Below, in pieces: positions 17,878-26,340 of a DNA stretch of 58,685 bases. This DNA comes from Sterolibacterium sp. (GTDB lineage Bacteria > Pseudomonadota > Gammaproteobacteria > Burkholderiales > Rhodocyclaceae), in contig JAGOSV010000010.1 of NCBI GenBank assembly GCA_018062105.1, forward strand, positions 1-58,685, read 5' to 3'. The notes beneath the pieces are model-generated. The model did not search any database and was not told the origin of the DNA. It was given only the letters and a program-made list of their open reading frames with translations. The position numbers and the translations under genes were made by a program. Position 1 is the stretch's first letter. Each line of letters begins with the position of its first letter.

Positions 17878-19110
17878 ATGGTAAACAAACGGAAAGAGAC
17901 CACAGTCATCGTTGGCGGCGGGCACGCAGCAGGTGCGCTCCTGACAACCTTGCTGCAAAAAAAATATCAACATGAGGTGGTTCTGGTGGGCGAAGAACCC
18001 CATCCACCATATCAGCGACCGCCTTTGTCCAAGAATTACCTGGCAGGAGATGTTGATCAGGAGTCGCTGTACCTGAAGCCGCGCTCGGTGTACGAGAAGG
18101 CTGGCCATCAGTTGCGGCTCGGTGTGCGCGTCGAACAAATTGATCGAGACAACAAGACCATCAGCTTGTCGGACCAGAGCACGTTGAAATACGATCGACT
18201 GGTCTTGGCCACGGGCTCACACGTCCGACGTCTGAAAGCGCCCGGGGCTGACTTGAAAGGCATTCATTATCTGCATGACATAGCTGACACAGATGCCCTG
18301 CGTGAACAATTAGTCCCGGGGAAGAGTCTGGTCATTGTGGGTGGCGGTTTTATCGGCCTTGAGGTGGCTGCCAGCGCTATCAAAAAAGGCGTTAATGTCA
18401 CGGTGCTGGAAGCCGCAGAGCGTCTTATGCAGCGCGTTACGGGCCCGGAGATGTCGGCGTTCTTTTACGCCAAACACAGTGGCGCTGGCGTGGATGTACG
18501 CCTGAACACAGCGGTAACCGGCTTTGAAGCGGATGATCAGGGTCGTGTGGCTGGCGTGATGTTGGCGAATGGAGGCACTTTGCCGGCCGATATCGTGCTC
18601 GTCTCGATCGGCGTCATACCGGAAACCACTTTGGCTGAGGTCGCCAGCCTGCCCTGTGATGACGGTATTGTTGTCGACGAGTTTACCCGCACCGGCGATC
18701 CCGCCATCCTGTCGATTGGCGACTGTACCCGTCACCGGAATCTTTTCTTCGAGAAGATGCAACGGCTTGAGTCTGTCGCCAACGCTGTCGATCAAGCTCG
18801 TACTGCGGCGGCGACTCTGATGGGAGAGGAGAAACCTTACGATAGCGTCCCATGGTTCTGGTCGAACCAGTATGACGTACGCCTGCAGATGGTGGGGTTG
18901 TCGCAAAATCATGATCAGCGTGTGATGCGCGGCAGCCCCGAGGATAAGGAATTTGCGGTGTTCTATCTCCGCGAGGGCTGTGTCATTGCTGTTGACGCGG
19001 TCAATCTGCCCATTGCTTTCATGGTCGGCAAGCAGCTGGTCCAGCACCGCAAGAGCGTCAGCGCTGAAGCATTGAGTGATTCGGGTACCGATTTGAAGTC
19101 TCTGGTCTGA
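17878..19110 (+). CDS. NAD(P)H-dependent ferredoxin reductase
   Basis: Supplies electrons to the [2Fe-2S] ferredoxin for the P450. 410 residues with two Rossmann motifs (VIVGGGHAAGALL and VIVGGGFIGLEVAAS), the FAD motif LSIGDCT and a reductase C-terminal domain, as in putidaredoxin and rhodocoxin reductases. AGAGAGG precedes ATG 17878. It is the last gene of the CYP153 operon. Its end overlaps, tail to tail, the end of the minus-strand monooxygenase gene by 53 bases; such a long convergent overlap could give antisense interference. Confidence 0.92.
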   Translation: MVNKRKETTVIVGGGHAAGALLTTLLQKKYQHEVVLVGEEPHPPYQRPPLSKNYLAGDVDQESLYLKPRSVYEKAGHQLRLGVRVEQIDRDNKTISLSDQSTLKYDRLVLATGSHVRRLKAPGADLKGIHYLHDIADTDALREQLVPGKSLVIVGGGFIGLEVAASAIKKGVNVTVLEAAERLMQRVTGPEMSAFFYAKHSGAGVDVRLNTAVTGFEADDQGRVAGVMLANGGTLPADIVLVSIGVIPETTLAEVASLPCDDGIVVDEFTRTGDPAILSIGDCTRHRNLFFEKMQRLESVANAVDQARTAAATLMGEEKPYDSVPWFWSNQYDVRLQMVGLSQNHDQRVMRGSPEDKEFAVFYLREGCVIAVDAVNLPIAFMVGKQLVQHRKSVSAEALSDSGTDLKSLV

Positions 19111-20668
19111 AATATGCTCCCGTATCTTTGCTCTTCAGGAACAAGTAATTGTCCATTGGCAGGTGCTTCGCCCGCCACAGCATCTCCACCGAGGTCGAGG
19201 GGCGAAGCATGGGCGCGTCGCCATGGTGGTCGAAATAATAGCTGTTGGAGAGTGCGCAGTTGTGGTTGAGAAACACGGTGTTCTGCTGACGTTGCTGAAT
19301 GTTCTGAAAGTAGCGGTCATGCACGATCTGCCGGATTTCCACCCGGGTTGCCTTGCGCCGGTGGGCCTCGCGGATGCAGCGTGAAAGATGAATGGCATTT
19401 CCCTCTACCATCTTGAAGTAGGAGGTACCAATCAGTGCATAGGGGCCGAGCATGATGTAGAAGTTCGGGTACCCCGGAATGGTCAAGCCTTCGTAGGCCT
19501 GATAGCGGTTATCGTGCCAGAACTGGCCGAGATCAACACCATTGCTTCCGATCAGCTCGAATGAGGGGATATTGCCCTTTTCGAAGGTCTTGTAGCCGGT
19601 GGCAAGCACCAGTACATCAATGCGTCGCGACTTGCCGTCACTGGTGGTGATGCCCTGTCGGGTGATGCGACGGATGGGCGTGGTGACCAGCTCGACACTG
19701 TCACGAGCGAACGTTGTGAAGTACTCGTTGGAAAAGGTGGGCCGTTTGCAACCAAAGCCATAGGCCGGGCTGAGTTTTTCCCAGAGATCCTGTCTGCCGG
19801 GGAGTTGTTTTCGCATATTGTCGAGTGCGGCCTTCTCGCAGGCGCGCACTATCCAGGGGGCCTGACGGTAGTAGATCGCCGACAGTACCATCAGGGTTTC
19901 GCTGGCCACGTCGGTTATGCCGCGAACACCACCTTGCAGGGCGGGTAAGGCACGAAACAGGCTTTTCAGCCAGCCGGGCAATATCCGGTCCGGTTTTTTC
20001 AGAACCCAGATCGGGGTGCGCTGATAGACATCAAGCTGTTTCGCTTGACGGGCGATCTCCGGAACCAGTTGCACGGCGGTGGCGCCGGTGCCGATGACGG
20101 CAACACGCTTGCCCGTCAGGTCCATGCCTTCAGGCCAGCGGGCAGTGTGGATAATTTCTCCCTCGAAGGCGTCAAGACCTTCGATGTCAGGCAGCTTGGG
20201 TGAGATCAGCCCGCCGCAGGCGGAGATCAGATGTCGGCCGCGCAATGTCTCGCCACTCGCCAGGCTGACTACCCAGAGATTGTTTTCCGTGTCGAATTGC
20301 GCCCGTTCCACCTCAACGCCGAAGCGGATATGGCGGTAGATGCCATATTTGGATGACACCCGCCGGGTGTATTGATACAGCTCGTTGCCCGGAGCGAACA
20401 CTCGTGACCAGTTAGCATTCTGCTCGAACGAAAAAGAGTAGGTAACCGAGGTGATGTCCACGGCAATGCCGGGATAGCGATTGTCACGCCAGGTGCCACC
20501 GACATCATTGTCACGCTCAAGAATCAGGATGTCGTTGACGCCGTCTGCTTTGAGCTGGATGGCGGCACCGATGCCGGAGATGCCGGCGCCGACAATAATC
20601 ACCTCGTGATCAGGAGGAACAGGAGGATGGTGCCGGGTCTGATCGGCAGTGAAAGCAGTCATGTTCAT
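19058..20668 (-). CDS. Flavin-dependent monooxygenase, Baeyer-Villiger type (second)
   Basis: 536 residues with IIVGAGISGIGAA (about 24-36), the fingerprint FEGEIIHTARWPE (168-180) and the NADPH site VIGTGATAVQ (191-200). It is clearly a different subgroup from the enzyme at 10578-12080, which argues for a different ketone substrate. Its ATG shares ATGA with the stop of the esterase gene. It is the last gene of the outer minus-strand operon. The last 17 codons lie over the end of the ferredoxin reductase gene. Confidence 0.9.
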   Translation of the reverse strand: MNMTAFTADQTRHHPPVPPDHEVIIVGAGISGIGAAIQLKADGVNDILILERDNDVGGTWRDNRYPGIAVDITSVTYSFSFEQNANWSRVFAPGNELYQYTRRVSSKYGIYRHIRFGVEVERAQFDTENNLWVVSLASGETLRGRHLISACGGLISPKLPDIEGLDAFEGEIIHTARWPEGMDLTGKRVAVIGTGATAVQLVPEIARQAKQLDVYQRTPIWVLKKPDRILPGWLKSLFRALPALQGGVRGITDVASETLMVLSAIYYRQAPWIVRACEKAALDNMRKQLPGRQDLWEKLSPAYGFGCKRPTFSNEYFTTFARDSVELVTTPIRRITRQGITTSDGKSRRIDVLVLATGYKTFEKGNIPSFELIGSNGVDLGQFWHDNRYQAYEGLTIPGYPNFYIMLGPYALIGTSYFKMVEGNAIHLSRCIREAHRRKATRVEIRQIVHDRYFQNIQQRQQNTVFLNHNCALSNSYYFDHHGDAPMLRPSTSVEMLWRAKHLPMDNYLFLKSKDTGAYFRPETSNRYPNHSMLQR

Positions 20669-21633
20669 GCAACAGCCTCCTGCGTGGTCGATGGTGTGTG
20701 CAAGTCACCGGATCCGGCACGGTGGTTGGGTAGATCGTTATGCCGTCGATTATCCAGACGGGACTGCATAAAGCGGATTATTTTGCGTGTATCCTGACGG
20801 GCTTCTGGCAGCAGCAGGAAAATTGGCCAGATGTGGGGCATGTCCTGTCGCGATAGCAGCGTGACCGGCACCCCCGCATGACGCGCTTGTTCGGCAACGA
20901 CATAGGCATCATCTCGCAGGCATTCCTCTTCACTTACCGTCAGCATCAATGGTGGCAGACCCCGATAGTCTCCCCGCGTCGGGGATGCGTAGGGATGGAA
21001 CGGATCGGCACCTTGCAGGTAGATCCTGACGGCGCCATCGATCATCACCCGTGAAAGCATCGGGTCGCTCTCATTATTGGCATCCCGGGACATCAACTCG
21101 CCGGTAGCGTCAGCGCCTGGTGAAATGGCTACGGCACACACCGGCATGGACAGTTGCTCGTCGCGGGCACGCAGTAACGTTGCCAGGGTCAGGTTGCCGC
21201 CGGCGGAATCGCCGGCCACGATCAGCGGCAGGGATTCTTCGATCAGCTCGCTGTACGCGGCAAAGGCATCATCGGTTGCCGCCGGGAAAGGGTGCTCCGG
21301 TGCCAGTCGGTAATCGGCGAGAAAAATGCGGGCGTTGAGTGCCTTCGTCAGCGTGCCGCAGAAGTGGTGATAGGTATCCAGACGACCGCCCACGAAAGCC
21401 CCTCCATGGAGGAACAGTATGGTCGCCGCAGGATGGGCGGTACTCAACCACTGGCCGGGTACATCGGCCACGCGGCCATGGCGCAGACTGACGCCGCGGG
21501 GGATCACCGAAGGCATCAGCGGGGCATTCATGACCATGCGTAAATGACGGACCAGATGATCGGGGTCCTGAATATCGCGCTTCATGATCGCGCGGAACAG
21601 GGGCTTGATGATTCTTGCAGGGAGTGATGCCAT
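20665..21633 (-). CDS. Alpha/beta hydrolase, HSL-type esterase
   Basis: 322 residues of the hormone-sensitive-lipase family. HGGAFVGG forms the oxyanion hole, GDSAGGN holds the nucleophile Ser, and the Asp and His lie near SEEECLRDD and QDMPHIWP. The frame extends to TTG 21651, but AAGGAG lies 6 bases before ATG 21633, so 21633 is taken. It lies between an SDR and a Baeyer-Villiger-type monooxygenase. It likely cleaves the ester formed by the latter. Confidence 0.9.
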   Translation of the reverse strand: MASLPARIIKPLFRAIMKRDIQDPDHLVRHLRMVMNAPLMPSVIPRGVSLRHGRVADVPGQWLSTAHPAATILFLHGGAFVGGRLDTYHHFCGTLTKALNARIFLADYRLAPEHPFPAATDDAFAAYSELIEESLPLIVAGDSAGGNLTLATLLRARDEQLSMPVCAVAISPGADATGELMSRDANNESDPMLSRVMIDGAVRIYLQGADPFHPYASPTRGDYRGLPPLMLTVSEEECLRDDAYVVAEQARHAGVPVTLLSRQDMPHIWPIFLLLPEARQDTRKIIRFMQSRLDNRRHNDLPNHRAGSGDLHTPSTTQEAVA

Positions 21634-21647
21634 GAGAGTCTCCTTGA

Positions 21648-22475
21648 TCAATTGGCCAGCAGGCGATAGGCCTCGCCAACGGTACGGGCATACAGGCGCG
21701 GCATCAGTCGTTTGAAACGCCAGGCGAGGCGCCCATCGATTTGCGGCAGCATGTAAAGCTCACCACGATCCAGCGCATCAAGTGTTTGTCGGGCTACCTT
21801 GTCGGCGGTGGTCAGGGCGAAGCGCGTCATGGCGGACCGCGCAAACTCGCGGCGCTTTTCCGGTAGCTTGCCGTCGTTGACGATGTTGGTGGGTACCACG
21901 GTTGGGCACAGTGCCGTGACTCTCACGCCGGTGCCGGTAAGCTCAGCAGCCAGGGTTTCCGAGAGCGCCAGTACACCGGCCTTGGTGACGTTGTAGGTGC
22001 TCATTTCCGGCGCTGCACCGAAAGCAGCGGCGGAAGCGACATTAATGATGCCGCCATAGCCAAGATCCCGAAGTTTCGGCGCGAAGAAATGGCAGCCGTG
22101 GATCACGCCCCAGAGGTTGACGTTCATACACCATTGCCAGTCTTCCAGTGACACCGCGCCGATTGGCCCGCCGAGACCCACGCCTGCATTGTTGATCACC
22201 AGAGTCACCGGACGGCCGAGCAGTTTCTCGGCCTCATCGCTGAGGGCTTCCATCTGCTTCGCATCGCCCACGTCACAGCGATAGGCAATTGCCTGGCTGC
22301 CGAGGGCCTGCAGGCTTGCGACGACCTGCTCGGCTCTCTCTTCATTGATGTCGACGCAGATCACCGCACCGCCACGACGAGCCAGCTCGTAGGCAAAGCT
22401 GCGGCCAATGCCGCTGCCAGCTCCGGTGACGACAGCGGCTGCATTGCGAGAAGGTGGTAAGGGTTGTTTTTTCAT
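21648..22475 (-). CDS. SDR-family oxidoreductase
   Basis: 275 residues of the classical SDR fold: VTGAGSGIGRSFAYELA, an NAD-type acidic residue in CVDINEE, NNAGVGLGGPIGA, INVASAAAFG and the catalytic YNVTK. It shares an ATGA overlap with the PF10118 gene before it. It probably oxidises a secondary alcohol to a ketone for the monooxygenase at 19058-20668. It is similar in kind to 9693-10550, so both minus-strand operons carry an SDR, a hydrolase and a Baeyer-Villiger-type enzyme. Confidence 0.9.
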   Translation of the reverse strand: MKKQPLPPSRNAAAVVTGAGSGIGRSFAYELARRGGAVICVDINEERAEQVVASLQALGSQAIAYRCDVGDAKQMEALSDEAEKLLGRPVTLVINNAGVGLGGPIGAVSLEDWQWCMNVNLWGVIHGCHFFAPKLRDLGYGGIINVASAAAFGAAPEMSTYNVTKAGVLALSETLAAELTGTGVRVTALCPTVVPTNIVNDGKLPEKRREFARSAMTRFALTTADKVARQTLDALDRGELYMLPQIDGRLAWRFKRLMPRLYARTVGEAYRLLAN

Positions 22476-23410
22476 GAGAGTCCCTCAGGCGGGTGCGCAA
22501 CTGTACGGAGACCTGTCCGGATACCGGGCTGGTGTTTGACCAGTGCCTCGAATGCCTTGTGGGTGTCGCCGGTCTGCTCGTAGGCGCGCTTCCAGATCCT
22601 GATGGTCTCCCGATTGTCATCGTCCCAAGGATGGAAGGTTGGCGAGAAATAAGGGAAGACACCTGCCAGCACTTTGGAAAGAATGCCGGGCTTGACGAAC
22701 AGCACCTTGAGCATATGCGTCGCCGAACGCAGATTGAGGAGCTGTTTGTCTCTATAGAGCAAAAACGCCTGATTTCCGATCATGATTGGAAAACCGAGCG
22801 AGATGGCCAGCATCATGCCACTGATGCGCAACCGGTAACTGCGCAGACCGCCGCCGCTTGCGTCGACGAACACATCGAAACTGACACTCTTGTGCTCGGT
22901 TTCCTCGACGAAGTGCCAGTACAACATGGCACGTAATTCAGGATGTGTTTCGTCGAAAAGTTCCGGGTGCTCCAGCAACACCGAGGAAATGATGGCGGTG
23001 AAGTGCTCGAACGCCGCGGCGATGGAGCTTTGCATGTCATCGCTCAGGCGATGCTGGAGTTCCTTGCGAATGAGCTTGAAGGTGGCTTCGACCTGGTCAA
23101 TAGGGACGCCCTGCTGTAAGCAAATGGCATTCATCTCGTCATGCTCGCGGGCGTGAATGCGCTCCTGACGGATGAACTCGCCAGCAGCCTTGCGCACTTC
23201 CGGGTCACGCAATTTGTCGAGTTGTCGGCGGGCCGAGTTCATCACCCAGCGCTCGCCATCCGGAACGGCCGCCAGAATGGCGTTCATCCAGTGCGTGCAC
23301 CAGGGGTCGTTGTTGAACCAGTGACGGGTGACCGTCTCACGGTTCATCGAAAAGTGGAGGTCACGCGTTACAACCTCGCCGTAACCGATCTTACGATTTG
23401 CCAGGGCCAT
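22472..23410 (-). CDS. PF10118-family metal-dependent protein (copy 3)
   Basis: 312 residues. The ferritin-like ligand set is again complete: PDGERWVMNS, RQERIHAREH (E-x2-H-x3-H), FEHFTAIISS and VEETEHKSVSFD. A hydrophobic segment follows (ISGMMLAISLGFPIMI). It is first in its operon, with a TTGACA/operator promoter 34-63 bases upstream that is nearly identical to the one before copy 1. Function is unknown; co-occurrence with a monooxygenase, an SDR and an esterase suggests an oxidative step on a hydrophobic substrate (inference). Confidence 0.87.
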   Translation of the reverse strand: MALANRKIGYGEVVTRDLHFSMNRETVTRHWFNNDPWCTHWMNAILAAVPDGERWVMNSARRQLDKLRDPEVRKAAGEFIRQERIHAREHDEMNAICLQQGVPIDQVEATFKLIRKELQHRLSDDMQSSIAAAFEHFTAIISSVLLEHPELFDETHPELRAMLYWHFVEETEHKSVSFDVFVDASGGGLRSYRLRISGMMLAISLGFPIMIGNQAFLLYRDKQLLNLRSATHMLKVLFVKPGILSKVLAGVFPYFSPTFHPWDDDNRETIRIWKRAYEQTGDTHKAFEALVKHQPGIRTGLRTVAHPPEGLS

Positions 23411-23443
23411 TTGGATTCTCCCGCTATAGCGACCATGGCAATC

Positions 23444-23473
23444 AACGTAATTGGTTGGTCAACCAAATGTCAA
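23444..23473 (-). promoter_or_regulatory. Sigma-70-type promoter with TetR-type operator
   Basis: On the minus strand TTGACA (23473-23468) is followed 18 bp later by TACGTT. The spacer holds the dyad TTGGTTGACCAACCAA (23466-23451). From GATTGACATTTGGTTG onwards this is almost base for base the promoter at 500-529, apart from the two central bases. The tetR gene starts 170 bases away in the other direction. Confidence 0.8.
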
Positions 23474-23643
23474 TCCTGCCATATAAACATAGACCTGAAA
23501 TTTGTATCAGGCGCCGTCGGCGCCTGAGCAGGCAGCGGCGACAAGGTTGTAAAGACGCTGATCGTGGGCGTGACGGGATCGAATATAGGCGTGCCGAGCG
23601 GTACTCAGGCTAGAATAGCGTTTCAGTTGCTCGGGAGGATGCC

Positions 23644-24267
23644 GTGAAGAAAAGTCGTCAAGTCAGGCCGGTTGCCCAGTCTGATCGTGATTTCGTGTTG
23701 AGTTCTGCCGCGCGCCTGTTCCGGGAGCAAGGTTATGACCGGACCACGGTCAAGGAGATTGCTGAGGCGTGCAACATGCTGCCCGGCAGCCTTCATTACC
23801 GTTATCAGGCCAAAGAAGACATTCTCGTCGATTTGATGCGGCTGGGTCTGGAGCAGGCCTCGATAGCCGTCACCCAGGCTGTGGCGGGTGCGACAGAGCC
23901 TGCCGAGCAGTTGCGCCGCGGCATCAATGCACACCTGCAATTGCTGGTCAGTGGTTCGGATATGGTCTATGTGCTGTTGTTCGAGTGGCGCTCCCTGCGT
24001 GGCGAGGCGCGCAGGGAAATGATAAAGCTGCGTGACCGCTATGAGTCGTTGTGGGCCGCGATGCTTAAACTGCTGGCTGAACAGGGAGTGATTCGGAAGG
24101 ATATGGATCTGGAGCTGCTGCGTTTGATCGGCCTCGGGGCGCTCAATTGGGTGGCAACCTGGTTTCGTGAGGAAGGTCGCTATTCGCTCGAAGATATCGG
24201 AGATTTTGTTTGGCGAATGATCCGCAGTGCGGTGCTTGAAGAGCGCGAACAGCGTCGTACCAGCTGA
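23644..24267 (+). CDS. TetR-family regulator
   Basis: 207 residues. The N-terminal helix-turn-helix reads VLSSAARLFREQGYDRTTV then EIAEACNMLPGSLHYRYQAK. The C-terminal ligand domain is of the TetR_C type found in FadR/KstR2-like lipid regulators (inference). GTG 23644 has GGGAGGAT at a good distance. It is divergent from the outer minus-strand operon. It is the only TetR gene of the island, so it is the best candidate to bind the dyads at 507, 13083 and 23451, with an acyl-CoA or oxidised hydrocarbon as inducer (inference). Confidence 0.9.
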   Translation: MKKSRQVRPVAQSDRDFVLSSAARLFREQGYDRTTVKEIAEACNMLPGSLHYRYQAKEDILVDLMRLGLEQASIAVTQAVAGATEPAEQLRRGINAHLQLLVSGSDMVYVLLFEWRSLRGEARREMIKLRDRYESLWAAMLKLLAEQGVIRKDMDLELLRLIGLGALNWVATWFREEGRYSLEDIGDFVWRMIRSAVLEEREQRRTS

Positions 24268-24650
24268 TCTGCAATGTTTCGAACTAGTTGCGTAGAATGC
24301 AGTGTTGCTCGAGGCGAGCCGATTCGGCTTGCTGGTGCTAAGGGGCACGCGTGCATAGCCCAACGCCCTTATGGTTGCAGCAATGCAGCGGTCGTGGCTG
24401 ACATAGTGCTCTACCGCCTCAGTCTTCTGCGCATGTGAGTACTTTGGCTTTGAGCGTGCATGGCTCATTCGTAAATCGAGAGGTTGCTCGTATTCCCGAT
24501 TCCAGTCCTTTAGGGAAAGTCTGAACAGGTCGCCTCACTTTTCTTGAGGCGCTATCGCGACCTGTTTTTTGGGCTGTTCCTTGTTCGATTTTTCTGCTGT
24601 TTAGCCTGTTTTGAACAAAAGCCAGCCGCTCTTCCGCCTTTCAGGCGAAT

Positions 24651-25661
24651 TTATCCCATAGCCATCAATTTCCGCCTCGCCATCCCCCACAAATTCGACA
24701 ACATGAATAACATGACCGCCTTGGCCGTGTTTTTAGCCAGTCCCCGATAACGGGTCTTGGTGTAGCCAAACTGGCATTTGATCACCCGGAAGGGATGTTC
24801 CACCTTGGAGCGAACATGCGCCTTCACATACTCCAACCAGCGATACTCCTCCGCCAGTGGGCCTTCCAGCAGCGGCGCCAGCTTGCTTCGCTTCATGGCA
24901 ATCTGCCACGCAATGCTTTTCCCGGACTGTTCTTCCCGCTTCTCCACACCGGTGTAACCGGCGTCGCCAAACGCGGTTTCTTCCTGTCCGTGCAGCAGGG
25001 CATGCGCCATGGTGACATCCGCCACGTTGGCCGCTGTCCCTTGCACCGTATGCACCAAGCCGGAATCCGCATCCACGCCGATGTGGGCCTTCATGCCAAA
25101 ATGCCACTGGTTACCCTTCTTGGTCTGATGCATCTCCGGATCCCGTGCTTCCGCCTTGTTCTTGGTCGAGGGCGGCGCGGCAATCAGCGTGGCGTCAACA
25201 ATCGTCCCCTTCTTCATCATCAAACCCTTGGCCGCCAGATAGCCGTTCACGGATTCGAACAGGCGTGATGCAAGGTCATGCTCTTCGAGCAAATGCCGGA
25301 AGTTGAGAATCGTGGTTTCGTCGGGGATGCGGTCACGGCTCAGGGACAGTCCGGCAAAGCGGCGCAAGGAGGCGATTTCATAGAGATGCTCTTCCATCGC
25401 CGGATCGGACAGGGAATACCAGTGCTGCAGGAAGTGGATGCGCAGCATGGTTTCCAAGGGATAGGGGCGGCGGCCGTTGCCGGCTTTCGGGTAGTGGGGT
25501 TCAACCAAGGCAATCAGTTGTTTCCAGGGAACGACCTGATCCATTTCAGCCAGGAAGACTTCACGACGGGTCTTCTTGCGCTTGTGCTCATGCTCATGCT
25601 CATGCTCATGCTCATGCTCATGCTCATGCTCAAGATCGGCAAAACTGGGCTGATGTTCCAT
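24651..25661 (-). CDS. IS5-family transposase
   Basis: A DDE transposase of the IS5 group: DUF772 N-terminal part (PLETMLRIHFLQHWYSLSDP), then GTIVDATLI with the first Asp, VTMAHALL and AFGDAGYTG with the second, and the E region VRSKVEHPFRVIKCQFG. It appears intact. The frame extends to 25688 through a TTG, but ATG 25661 is the natural start. Near the N-terminus it holds eight Glu-His pairs coded by a hexanucleotide repeat, which is unusual for the family. Confidence 0.9.
   Translation of the reverse strand: MEHQPSFADLEHEHEHEHEHEHEHEHKRKKTRREVFLAEMDQVVPWKQLIALVEPHYPKAGNGRRPYPLETMLRIHFLQHWYSLSDPAMEEHLYEIASLRRFAGLSLSRDRIPDETTILNFRHLLEEHDLASRLFESVNGYLAAKGLMMKKGTIVDATLIAAPPSTKNKAEARDPEMHQTKKGNQWHFGMKAHIGVDADSGLVHTVQGTAANVADVTMAHALLHGQEETAFGDAGYTGVEKREEQSGKSIAWQIAMKRSKLAPLLEGPLAEEYRWLEYVKAHVRSKVEHPFRVIKCQFGYTKTRYRGLAKNTAKAVMLFMLSNLWGMARRKLMAMG
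25585..25632 (-). repeat. Hexanucleotide repeat coding (Glu-His)8
   Basis: TGCTCA occurs eight times without interruption (48 bp). On the minus strand it codes for eight Glu-His pairs in the transposase, just before a basic KRKKTRR stretch. Such tracts change length by slippage; because the unit is six bases, the frame is kept. Confidence 0.95.
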
Positions 25662-25876
25662 GGTCGGAGCCTGCAAAACGATGGTCAAATTTTAGCAGAA
25701 CCGGTCGGGGACTTGTTCAGAGTTTCCTTAGCGCATTCTTGGTTGGGTAGCCATGCTGACTTTTGGTTGCCCTGACGCGTTGCCGAACTTGATGTAGAGC
25801 TCGACCGCTCGAATCCTGTCTTCGTACGAGTACATGAACTACCTCCGTAAGCGTCATTTGAAGGCCATATTGACCC

Positions 25877-26158
25877 TCAGAGTTTAATTTTCGAGAGCTG
25901 CCGATTAACAGCATCCAGCTCAAAGGCATCCGGGTCGAAGCTACCACCGCACCAGTCGAGCATGTGCTGATGGTCTTCGTGTGACGGGTCGCCGATCGCT
26001 TCCAGGAAGTCGATGTATCTAGGGCCACCACCGACATCTTCTGGCGGGCAGGCATTGCCGCCAGCCAGGCAACGCGGCAAGCGCAGTGCAGGGTCGGGCG
26101 GCAATACCTTCTCGACCTTCACACGATGCTGCCAGTTATCACCGTAGTCGTAGAGGTA
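25877..26158 (-). pseudogene. pRiA4b ORF-3-like protein, 3' part
   Basis: The minus strand reads YLYDYGDNWQHRVKVEKVLP and then CLAGGNACPPEDVGG and MLDWCGGSFDPDAF, the conserved C-terminal part of the plasmid pRiA4b ORF-3 family (PF07929). The N-terminal part is missing because the Tn3-family terminal repeat begins at 26159. The missing part was not found elsewhere in the window, so the region was also deleted or rearranged. The family's function is unknown. Confidence 0.82.
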
Positions 26159-26340
26159 GGGGTCGTCTCAGAAAACGGAAAAATCGTACGCTAAGCCACT
26201 ACTCCGTGTTGTGCTGAGGTCCGATTGTTGAGTCACGACTCTTATTCCGGGAGGCGCTTAATACGCCACATCCGCGCCCGTTGCCAGCAGCCGAAGCCGT
26301 CCACACGCAGCATTTCATCCATAAACAGATGTACCGAAGC

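Larger units (their letters stand above)
24514..25727 (-). mobile_element. IS5-family element, complete
   Basis: The ends GGAAAGTCTGAACAGGTC (24514 onward) and, on the minus strand, GGAAACTCTGAACAAGTC (from 25727) form the inverted repeat. TTAG flanks both sides (24510-24513 and 25728-25731), the 4-bp duplication usual for IS5. The length is 1214 bp with one transposase gene. It sits inside an older IS3-family orfA. Confidence 0.9.
24340..25835 (-). pseudogene. IS3-family orfA, split by an IS5-family element
   Basis: On the minus strand, ATG 25835 behind GGAGG gives MYSYEDRIRAVELYIKFG. A frameshift follows, then GYPTKNALR up to the IS5 insertion point. On the other side the same protein goes on with LKDWNREYEQPLDL, KYSHAQKTEAVEHYVSHD and CIAATIRALGY, and stops making sense near 24340. 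Joining the two sides across one copy of the duplicated CTAA restores NALKDWNREY. This was therefore an OrfA with two HTH repeats, broken three times: frameshift, insertion and truncation. Confidence 0.75.

Noticed and set aside
23623-24339. Minus-strand frame opposite the TetR gene
   Set aside because: Its first part is the IS3 orfA remnant; the rest is the mirror of the tetR coding sequence without recognisable protein features.
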